From NCBI RefSeq assembly GCF_000735135.1, contig NZ_JPLZ01000001.1, forward strand, positions 124,001 through 188,000: a DNA stretch of 64,000 nt. Direction: 5' to 3'. Shown piece by piece: positions 1-6,634 of this stretch. Position 1 is the stretch's first letter; each line of letters starts with the position of its first letter. This DNA is from Chryseobacterium sp. FH1. Lineage in GTDB: Bacteria; Bacteroidota; Bacteroidia; Flavobacteriales; Weeksellaceae. The position numbers and the translations under genes were made by a program. The notes beneath the pieces were generated by a model, which searched no databases, was not told where the DNA came from, and saw only the letters and a list, made by a program, of their open reading frames with translations.

Positions 1-705
1 AGATTTCGTTTTAAGATTTTTCCCTCTGGCAGTGTTGATGAAGTAGAAATTCTTGTCCATTTTGGAAATGAAGTTTTCATCAATTAAATAATGTGTTTCC
101 GCCGTCAAAGGAATATGAAGACTGAGAATATCTGCTCGGTTCTGAAGTTCTTCCAAAGATACCTGCGTTGCAAATTCGTCGGAGAGGTTTGGGAGAATGT
201 CGTAGAAAATTACCTGAACACCAAAACCTGAAAGTCTTTTCGCAACCGCTTTTCCCATATTGCCGTAACCGATGATTCCGAAAGTTTTTCCCAGCAATTC
301 GTCGCCACGGTTTTCTTCTCGTTTCCAAATACCATTTCTTACTTCATTCGAAGCAATAAAAAGTTTGTTCATCAAGATCAGCAACATGCCGACAACGTGT
401 TCCGCCACGGAATCTCGGTTTCCTTCTGGAGAATTGATGAGTTTAATATTTAATTTGTCAGCCGTTTGGATATCGATATTTTCCATTCCAGCTCCTACTC
501 TCGCAATGAATTTGAGATGGGAAGCTTTGGTCAAGAAATTTTTGTCTAATGGAATTCGGCTTCTTATTATAATGCCTTCATAATCCGAAATCTTATCCAA
601 AACCTTATCGTAAGATGACGTATGATCTTCTTCCACCACAAAACCTTTCGCGGTAAGTTGTTCAGAAATTAACGGATGATTTTTATCGAGTTGAAGGATT
701 TTCAT
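1..705 (-). CDS. D-isomer specific 2-hydroxyacid dehydrogenase, partial (C-terminus outside window)
   Basis: Open from an ATG at 705 to the left edge with no stop (235 codons). The protein starts MKILQLDKNHPLI and carries a Rossmann NAD-binding motif GIIGYGNMG near residue 145. It also shows family signatures such as ARVGAGMENID (about residue 90), SPEGNRDSVAEH and, close to the edge, INTARG. This is the D-3-phosphoglycerate dehydrogenase / 2-hydroxyacid dehydrogenase superfamily, NAD-dependent cytosolic oxidoreductases. SerA-like phosphoglycerate dehydrogenase in serine synthesis is the most likely role, but the substrate cannot be read from the visible part. The last roughly 80 residues, including the catalytic His region, are outside the window. 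It is transcribed away from the thioesterase terminator at 757-784. Confidence 0.9.
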   Translation of the reverse strand, partial: MKILQLDKNHPLISEQLTAKGFVVEEDHTSSYDKVLDKISDYEGIIIRSRIPLDKNFLTKASHLKFIARVGAGMENIDIQTADKLNIKLINSPEGNRDSVAEHVVGMLLILMNKLFIASNEVRNGIWKREENRGDELLGKTFGIIGYGNMGKAVAKRLSGFGVQVIFYDILPNLSDEFATQVSLEELQNRADILSLHIPLTAETHYLIDENFISKMDKNFYFINTARGKNLKTKS

Positions 706-756
706 TGAATAAATTTTTAGAAATTAGATTTTAGAGATTGATCATCCAAATCTTAA

Positions 757-784
757 ATAAAAAAAACGGACAAGAGCCCGTTTT
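757..784 (-). terminator. Rho-independent terminator of the thioesterase gene
   Basis: On the minus strand a 7-bp stem AAAACGG / CCGTTTT with an 8-nt loop is followed directly by a T run. It begins 12 bp after the stop codon of the thioesterase gene at 796. Confidence 0.8.
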
Positions 785-795
785 GTATTTTTAAA

Positions 796-1320
796 TTATG
801 ACTCAGTTCCAAGGAACAATTTTTTGAGTTCCACAGAATCCGTTGGTTTCATTCTTCCGGAAAGGATGAGGGATAATTCTTTTCTTCTTTTTGCGGCTTC
901 AAAACGCTCAATTTCTAATTCGGTTTCAGGAACCAATTCTGGAACTCTTGCTGGTTTGCCATCAACATCAATTGCCACAAAAGTGTAGATACCTGAGTTG
1001 GTATGTATTTTTTTCTGATTGATGGGATCATCTAACCAAACGTCCACATAGATTTCCATAGAGGTTGAAAATGCTCTTGAAACTTTGGATTCCAAAACCA
1101 CAATTCCACCTTCTGGAATTGGGTGGTCAAAAGAAACATGATTTACGGAAGCTGTCACCACTCTACATTCACTGTGTCTGGTAGCAGAAATAGATGCTGC
1201 GCGATCCATTCTTGACAATAGTTCGCCTCCGAAAAGATTTCTTAATGAATTGGTTTCGTTGGGTAAGACGATGTTCGTCATTACAGTAAGGCTATCTATT
1301 GATTTTTTGGATGTTTGCAT
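796..1320 (-). CDS. Acyl-CoA thioesterase (hotdog fold, YciA/BFIT-like)
   Basis: 174 residues. The segment NETNSLRNLFGGELLSRMDRAASI near the N-terminus is the usual hotdog acyl-CoA hydrolase signature (N-x-x-G-x-L-L...D), with the catalytic Asp in the helix. It is followed by VTASVNHVSFDHPIPEG, typical of the YciA-type family. Predicted to hydrolyse cytosolic acyl-CoA thioesters; chain-length preference is unknown. The ATG at 1320 lies inside the 3' end of the upstream HU-like gene (29-bp overlap), which suggests co-transcription and translational coupling. A second in-frame ATG at 1281 would remove the first 13 residues and the overlap, so the start is not fully fixed. Confidence 0.88.
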   Translation of the reverse strand: MQTSKKSIDSLTVMTNIVLPNETNSLRNLFGGELLSRMDRAASISATRHSECRVVTASVNHVSFDHPIPEGGIVVLESKVSRAFSTSMEIYVDVWLDDPINQKKIHTNSGIYTFVAIDVDGKPARVPELVPETELEIERFEAAKRRKELSLILSGRMKPTDSVELKKLFLGTES

Positions 1321-1972
1321 TCTTTATCGGTTTTATACTGTCTATTTTAATTGTATCTTGTTTGGGAATAATGACTGCAGGCGAATGTTTTGATTTCACC
1401 GCTGTTTTCTTTGTTGGAATTTTTGAAGATTTGCCAAACATCAATTCTGTATCACCAAAAAGGAAAAGTGCCGAAGTTCCAACAACGACAAGTGATAGGA
1501 ATGTCCAAAGCACACTCTTGTTCAAACTATAATCTTCGGTTAAGATTTTAACTTTGGATTTTGACTGCTTCAGGCTTTCCAGATTGACTGCTTCCAATCC
1601 GAAAACGTCGTCACTATTGTCTGCTATTTTGACTACATTTTTATTATCATCAAATTGAAATTGACCTAGGTTTCCAAGGCTGAGAATATTTCCGTCTTGT
1701 AATTTTTGAATCCATTTTGAGATTTCTGTTTTCAAACTCATTTGAGTTGTAAACAGATTGGTTTGAGTCTCTTCTGCAATGTATTTTGCTAAATGATTGT
1801 CAAAAACTGTGGGCTGATAATGGAACGCAACAACCTCTTTTGGTGGCGTGATGATGGAACTTTCTGCATCTATTTTTGCAGATTCTTTTGATAGTTCGAA
1901 AACTCCAAAATCCGGAACTTCTGCCTTGTGATGCTTCAGAAGATATTGATATAGATAATACTCAAAATTCAT
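1292..1972 (-). CDS. HU-CCDC81-like domain protein with one membrane segment
   Basis: About 226 residues from ATG 1972. An upstream in-frame GTG at 1978 is a weaker start and overlaps a TAGTTTTG promoter-like box (1978-1985). The N-terminal half (MNFEYYLYQYLLKHHK, then DFGVFEL, then GNILSLGNLGQF) looks like the paired prokaryotic CCDC81/HU domains found in Bacteroidetes proteins, where such domains often sit before a membrane helix and a periplasmic SPOR domain. A hydrophobic segment at about residues 150-172 (VLWTFLSLVVVGTSALFLF) is followed by a basic tail of about 50 residues rich in K, P and T. No SPOR domain is visible. Possible role: linking nucleoid or cytoplasmic factors to the envelope; this is inference. 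It precedes and overlaps the thioesterase gene. Confidence 0.7.
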   Translation of the reverse strand: MNFEYYLYQYLLKHHKAEVPDFGVFELSKESAKIDAESSIITPPKEVVAFHYQPTVFDNHLAKYIAEETQTNLFTTQMSLKTEISKWIQKLQDGNILSLGNLGQFQFDDNKNVVKIADNSDDVFGLEAVNLESLKQSKSKVKILTEDYSLNKSVLWTFLSLVVVGTSALFLFGDTELMFGKSSKIPTKKTAVKSKHSPAVIIPKQDTIKIDSIKPIKNANIQKINR

Positions 1973-2010
1973 TGGCACAAAACTACATATTTTTTGATGT
2001 TAAAGGAAAT

Positions 2011-2040
2011 AAAAAAGCCTGCATTTTACAGCAAGCTTTT
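2011..2040 (-). terminator. Probable terminator of the T9SS cargo gene
   Basis: On the minus strand AAAAGC-TTGC pairs imperfectly with GCAGGCTTTT across an 8-nt loop and runs into TTTTTTATTT. It begins 25 bp after the stop of the gene at 2065. Confidence 0.6.
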
Positions 2041-2064
2041 GAAAATGATATGAATAGTTAAGGT

Positions 2065-2733
2065 CTAGTGAGCAAATTTCACAACTTCTGAAACGCCAGC
2101 TCCAGAAATCTTAACCAAATACAAACCTTTTTGATTTAGGTTCAAATCGATTGGAATTCCAGTCGCGTTTACTTTCATTGTTTTAATTACTTTTCCACTG
2201 AAGTCGAAAACAGTAAGATCTACATTTCCTTTCGCAGAAGTAAATAATTTACCAGAAGCTACTTGAGATTTTGCTTTTCCATTTGCGTCTACCACAGCCA
2301 TTGTAGATAGTGTAGTTGGTCCTTCCAAGTCTCTATCAGCAGATTGACGAGTCGCTCCGTTGCTTTGATCCTTCATCACTATCCCAATTCTTTGAACCAC
2401 AGTTCCCGCAGGCATTGTGTTGTTAGAATCTGAGAATAGTTTTGTGTTCAGATTGATGGTACCTACATAAGCATTCTCTGTTGCATTCCAAGTCAAAGTA
2501 GAAGTGGAGTTTGACCACGCATCACCAAAGTTTCCTTTGTCGTTATCGCCATCTGTTTGAGAAGACCAAACGTGCAAGTAAATTGTTGATGCACCCTGAG
2601 GATCGAAGAAACTCCAGTCTGCAGATTTACCATAAGTTAGTTTGAACTCACCGTTGCTCACGGTATGAGTAAGTTGCCCGAAAGCAGAGACACCTGCCAA
2701 CATAGCAAGGCCTAGAAAATAAAATTTTCTCAT
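2065..2733 (-). CDS. Secreted protein with T9SS type A sorting domain
   Basis: 222 residues. The N-terminus (MRKFYFLGLAMLAGVSAFGQ) is a signal peptide ending in A-F-G-Q. The middle (residues 25-130) has many T, S, N, D and W residues and phrases such as TIYLHVWSSQTDGDND; I do not recognise its fold, although it resembles extracellular beta-sandwich modules. The last about 70 residues (VDLTVFDFSGKVIKTM..., GLYLVKISG...VVKFAH) are a typical type IX secretion C-terminal domain. Predicted to be exported across the outer membrane and surface-attached or released. It lies 159 bp downstream of the TPP-regulated receptor gene on the same strand. Whether it belongs to the thiamine regulon is unclear, because the 3' end of the receptor gene has only a weak hairpin (2862-2877). 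Confidence 0.75.
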   Translation of the reverse strand: MRKFYFLGLAMLAGVSAFGQLTHTVSNGEFKLTYGKSADWSFFDPQGASTIYLHVWSSQTDGDNDKGNFGDAWSNSTSTLTWNATENAYVGTINLNTKLFSDSNNTMPAGTVVQRIGIVMKDQSNGATRQSADRDLEGPTTLSTMAVVDANGKAKSQVASGKLFTSAKGNVDLTVFDFSGKVIKTMKVNATGIPIDLNLNQKGLYLVKISGAGVSEVVKFAH

Positions 2734-2892
2734 AATTTGTTAATTTTTAAGGTCTATATACATTTAGTTCAACACTTCTCACATAGCTTTATGAACTAAA
2801 TGTAAATCTAACATTAATTTTAAATTAACAAAGAAAAAAAATTAAATCAGACCTTAAAAACAATCAACTCATTGATTATCAGATTTAAAAAT

Positions 2893-4998
2893 TTAATTCA
2901 TCCTTAAAGAAAGCCCGAACATAAAGTTAATTCCAGCTTGCGAAAAATAATACGGATCACCATAAATGTATCCATTATTCACATATTTGGTGTTTGTGAA
3001 ATTATTTAACAAGAATCTTAATACCACTTCATTTTTTTTGAAAGGCAGTTTATAGGACATATTGAAATCTGGAACCAAATAATCATCCAATTGATTTACT
3101 TGATTTCCGGAATTGTCCAAGTATTGCTTCCCAACATATTGCGCTGTAACACCCAAACTGAAATTAGAAAAAGGTGAATAGATGACATTTCCATTGGCAA
3201 TTACATTTGGCGAGAACGAGATGTCTGTTTTTCCGTAATTGATCAATCCTTCTTCTGTTTCTGCAATAAATTCTCTGTTTTTGTTGGAACTAAATGTGGT
3301 GTTTCCTGACAATTGCAGCTTTTCGGAAAGCTTTGCCAAAACGCCGAGTTCGAGACCGACTCTGGAACTTTTACCGCTGTTTGTACGGATGAACTCGCCA
3401 ATATTATTGATCTGACCATTCAACACCAACTGATCTTTGTAATACATATAGTATGCATTCGCCGTGAAAGCCACTTTGCCAATCTGCTGTTCCCAACCTG
3501 CTTCGAAATCGTGAAGGGTTTCTGCTTTTGTGTCAGGATTTGCGAAAAGGTCATCCCTGTTCGGCTCGCGATGTGCGTTGGCGTATGATAGGAAAATCTT
3601 ACCATTTCCCACATTATAATTAACCCCAGCTTTCGGATTGAAGAAAGTCCATTTTCTGTATAGATCTACGCCTTCATCGTCACCTTGCTGAAGAACTTTG
3701 GTGTCATAGCCAATATTTCTCAATTGCAGATCTCCAAAGAATTCGAATCTATTCAGTTTATAGATTGCTTTTGCAAAACCGGAAACTTCATTCTTCAGAG
3801 AGCGATTTCTGTAATATTCGTGTTCCTGGATCTCGGTAAATTTCACTCCGGTTACATTTCCAAAATGCCATCCGTAATATTGATTGGCAACAGCACCGAC
3901 GTTAATATCAAGATCGCCCAGCTTTCCATACAAAGTTGAAATAGCACCATAAAAATCATTATCCAGCCATTTTTTTCTGATAAAATCCGCCCGCTCCACA
4001 ATCGTTGCTCCATCCATCATATTTGGCAGATTATATCTTGAAAAACGATTGGCCTGACGGTAGTTTTCATAATAACCCTTTCCTTTTGTGTAGTGCGCAG
4101 TCGTTTCCAGTTTCCACTGATCGGAAAAACGCTGATTCCATAAAAGTTGATAATGGTTTTGTCTGTAATTATCTGTCTCGTTGTCATAGAAACTAGAAAT
4201 ATTGCCGTCTTCATCATATATAGCTCCAGAAAAATTGTATTTCGGATTGGTTTCCCAAGTTGCCTTATCAATTCCGTTCCAAGCTTGGTAGGTTTTCTCT
4301 TTCCCTCCAAAAGCCAACAATCTCAACTCTGTATTTTTCTCTTGAAACAAGGCAGAAAAGTTGTATGAATGAAGGTCGGAAAACGCTCTGTCGATGTAGC
4401 CATCGGAATGGATGTGCGTGTATCTTCCCATCACCGATAGTCGGTTCTTCCAGAATTTCCCAGAATTGATCTCTCCTGAATACTTATACGTATTGAACGA
4501 CCCATAAGAATTATCAGACCTCACAGAAAATGTTTCCGATGGATCTCTGGAAATCACATTCACGCTCGCCCCGAAAGCCGAAACACCATTTGAGGAAGTT
4601 CCAACACCACGCTGAATCACAATTTGGGAAGCCGAACTCGTCAAATCCGGAACATTCACGAAGAAAGTTCCTTGCGATTCGGAATCGTTGTATGGAACGC
4701 CATTCAACATGACATTGATACTTGTTCCCGATGTTCCTCTAATTCTTAATCCTGTGTAACCAACGCCATTTCCTGCATCGGAAGTGGAAACTACGGACAT
4801 TTGGTTTTTCAAAAGAATTGGTAAATCCTGACCCAGATTTTTGTCTGCCAGCTCTTTTTCAACATTGATGATCGACTTTGCAACCGGCGTTCGTTTGGTA
4901 AATTCTACAGCTTGAATGCTTGTAACTTGTACAGAATCTGTAGTTTGTGAAAAATAGAACGGAGCAGTGAACACTCCTAAAAAAAGTAAACCTTTCAT
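2893..4998 (-). CDS. TonB-dependent outer membrane receptor under TPP riboswitch control
   Basis: 701 residues. A signal peptide (MKGLLFLGVFTAPFYFSQ) is followed by a plug domain (about 45-160: LPILLKNQMSVVSTSDAGNG, GLRIRGTSG, INVMLNGVPYNDSESQG, IQRGVGTSSNG) and a 22-strand beta-barrel ending LSLRMN. There is no N-terminal carboxypeptidase-regulatory domain. Family knowledge: such receptors import scarce ligands across the outer membrane using TonB-ExbBD energy. The leader carries a THI-box riboswitch (5142-5208), which points to thiamine, its phosphates or precursors as the ligand; that assignment comes from regulation, not from barrel sequence. No inner-membrane thiamine transporter (PnuT) or thi biosynthesis gene is next to it. 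Confidence 0.88.
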   Translation of the reverse strand: MKGLLFLGVFTAPFYFSQTTDSVQVTSIQAVEFTKRTPVAKSIINVEKELADKNLGQDLPILLKNQMSVVSTSDAGNGVGYTGLRIRGTSGTSINVMLNGVPYNDSESQGTFFVNVPDLTSSASQIVIQRGVGTSSNGVSAFGASVNVISRDPSETFSVRSDNSYGSFNTYKYSGEINSGKFWKNRLSVMGRYTHIHSDGYIDRAFSDLHSYNFSALFQEKNTELRLLAFGGKEKTYQAWNGIDKATWETNPKYNFSGAIYDEDGNISSFYDNETDNYRQNHYQLLWNQRFSDQWKLETTAHYTKGKGYYENYRQANRFSRYNLPNMMDGATIVERADFIRKKWLDNDFYGAISTLYGKLGDLDINVGAVANQYYGWHFGNVTGVKFTEIQEHEYYRNRSLKNEVSGFAKAIYKLNRFEFFGDLQLRNIGYDTKVLQQGDDEGVDLYRKWTFFNPKAGVNYNVGNGKIFLSYANAHREPNRDDLFANPDTKAETLHDFEAGWEQQIGKVAFTANAYYMYYKDQLVLNGQINNIGEFIRTNSGKSSRVGLELGVLAKLSEKLQLSGNTTFSSNKNREFIAETEEGLINYGKTDISFSPNVIANGNVIYSPFSNFSLGVTAQYVGKQYLDNSGNQVNQLDDYLVPDFNMSYKLPFKKNEVVLRFLLNNFTNTKYVNNGYIYGDPYYFSQAGINFMFGLSLRMN

Positions 4999-5141
4999 TC
5001 TTAAAAAATTTTGTTTGTTAAAATTATTTTAGAATAAAAGGGGCGACTATAGATATAAATGATAAATTATGGTTGACAACTGATTTTTATAACGTTATTA
5101 TTGATCAATTATCTTTTATCACTCATCATTTATAATGAATG

Positions 5142-5208
5142 TTTCCCTAAACAGCATTACCTGTTCTAGGTTCATTGGGTATAATCTCAGCTTGTGACAG
5201 CACCCCTT
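5142..5208 (-). promoter_or_regulatory. TPP riboswitch (THI element)
   Basis: Read on the minus strand, the segment contains the diagnostic THI-box blocks in order: GGGGTGC, then CTGAGA, then ATACCC, then GAACCT, then ACAGGTAATGCTG, and finally AGGGAA. Outer bases GGGGTG pair toward the distal part as in the known TPP aptamer. It lies 140-210 nt upstream of the TonB receptor ATG at 4998. In this class, TPP binding reduces expression. The roughly 140 nt between aptamer and ATG are AT-rich with repeats of the TGATAAT type and no strong GC hairpin with a T tract, so control of translation start is as likely as termination. Confidence 0.93.
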
Positions 5209-5243
5209 AAATTTCTGAACGCGAAATTACAAATATTTTTTAA

Positions 5244-5912
5244 TTAATAGGCTTTATTTTTTTCATCAACATAGAAATATTCTTTCCCGTCTTTGGAAAC
5301 TTCAAAAAGATGGGCCGTTTTCCACGAGAGATTGGTTTTGATATCGCTATAAATAAATGGGATGATGATTTTGTTCTGCTTATCTACAATACCAAACTTA
5401 TCATTATAAACCGCCACCAGCATTGGATTTTCTTTATCGCTATCTAAAACGTACAACATTTGATATTGAGGATAGATATGAAAATCTTTATAGGATGACA
5501 GATCGACTTTTTCTTTACTTACCAATCCATACAACCCATTGAGCACAAAAGCTTTATACTTTGGAGATTCATAACTGAGAGAGCATTTTCCCAGATCAGA
5601 AGCTTTGTATTGATAAATTCGCTTTCCTTTTTGATTGATCCTGTATGAAATTTGGTTTTTCTCCACAGTAGCATAATCTGCTGAACCATAAATTCTCAGC
5701 TTCGGATTTGGCGAGTTGAGTAAATTACAATCCTCCGAAAAAAACATGGCGATATGGTATTCGGGGTTGATGACAATTTCACCTTTCTGATTGATGTATC
5801 CAGATTTCCCTTGAATAGTCTGGGGAATTAGATTTGGAATAAGGTCTGCTTTCATCTGAGATATTCCCAAAAGAAAACAGCCAGTAAATATTATGGTCAG
5901 ATATTTTTTCAT
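5244..5912 (-). CDS. Secreted WG-repeat-like protein
   Basis: 222 residues with an N-terminal hydrophobic signal segment (MKKYLTIIFTGCFLLGISQ; a Cys at 12 is not in a good lipobox). The body shows several short units of the WG/KWG type: GKSGYINQKGEIVINPEY (about 35-52), then NGLYGLVSKEKVDL and YNDKFGIVDKQNKIIIPF with the conserved G-(F/Y/L)-(I/V)-(N/D)-K/x-x-G pattern. WG-repeat proteins form beta-rich scaffolds; their function is mostly unknown. The ATG at 5912 overlaps the stop of the DUF2752 gene (ATGA), so the two are translated as one operon. Function unknown beyond export and repeat fold. Confidence 0.65.
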   Translation of the reverse strand: MKKYLTIIFTGCFLLGISQMKADLIPNLIPQTIQGKSGYINQKGEIVINPEYHIAMFFSEDCNLLNSPNPKLRIYGSADYATVEKNQISYRINQKGKRIYQYKASDLGKCSLSYESPKYKAFVLNGLYGLVSKEKVDLSSYKDFHIYPQYQMLYVLDSDKENPMLVAVYNDKFGIVDKQNKIIIPFIYSDIKTNLSWKTAHLFEVSKDGKEYFYVDEKNKAY

Positions 5913-6349
5913 CTTATTGCTTCGCGCTTATACTTATATATAAAATCTTTATACAAGCCTGTGTTCCTTAACAACAAAAATACCAAAACTATCATTAATA
6001 AAGAAAAAATAAAAAATTTGCTCTTCAAAAAATTTGTAGCGCCGGCTTTCATTTGTTTATTTCCCAAAAATTTAATTGAAACAAAAACAATCGCAACCGC
6101 TAAAGACAAAACAAACAATGGATTGTATGTGAAAGCTTCCAAAAACCTAAAATGCAAAAGCTCATGCAAAGCCCTCTGAGCACCGCATCCTGGACAATCA
6201 TAACCAGAAACAGACTTTAGTGGACATTTTAAAAACAATGAACTTTTAGAAGGATCTATCAAATAATAAATACAAACAACACCACTTAAAAACACAAAAA
6301 TTGCGATTTGTTTTTTATGGGTTTTGAGTAATGATTTGATTTGCAACAT
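5909..6349 (-). CDS. DUF2752 family membrane protein
   Basis: About 146 residues from ATG 6349; an in-frame TTG at 6364 would add five residues and is less likely. Two or three membrane helices (about 18-35, 78-95 and 112-130). Between the first two is the family motif C-P-x-K-x-x-S-x-x-x-CPGCGAQRALHEL, with the paired CPGCGxxR signature of DUF2752. The family is common in Bacteroidetes and has no known biochemical role; the Cys cluster suggests metal or redox chemistry at the membrane face, which is inference. Its last codons overlap the start of the WG-repeat-like gene by 4 bp. Confidence 0.85.
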   Translation of the reverse strand: MLQIKSLLKTHKKQIAIFVFLSGVVCIYYLIDPSKSSLFLKCPLKSVSGYDCPGCGAQRALHELLHFRFLEAFTYNPLFVLSLAVAIVFVSIKFLGNKQMKAGATNFLKSKFFIFSLLMIVLVFLLLRNTGLYKDFIYKYKREAIR

Positions 6350-6476
6350 ATTTGGATAAAACAACTTGGGTTTGTAAAGTAAAAATTAATCTGATAAAAA
6401 TACATAAAATAGAAAAAACATATCTAATTTATTTTGAATCTAAATTAATCTAATCGTTTAAAAGCGTATAATTTCG

Positions 6477-6548
6477 TAAATTTGTGCGGTTTGAACAGAA
6501 TTAAACTCTATCAACACTCACTTTGTCAAATAACAAACCGCGACAAAG
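6477..6548 (+). promoter_or_regulatory. acnB promoter candidate and structured 5' leader
   Basis: A TAAATTTG box (6477-6484) fits the Bacteroidetes -7 element TAnnTTTG; only a weak TTTA is at the -33 place. The next bases form two inverted repeats: GCGGTTTG (6486-6493) with CAAACCGC (6534-6541), and CTTTGTC (6521-6527) with GACAAAG (6542-6548). These two compete for neighbouring bases, so they would be alternative structures. The leader to the ATG at 6635 would be about 145 nt. Confidence 0.4.
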
Positions 6549-6634
6549 GACAACATCGGATATTATAATCGTACAGATTGCAAACGTCTGTGTTTTTATA
6601 AATCTACTTTTAAAATAAAAAAAGACTTCTATTT

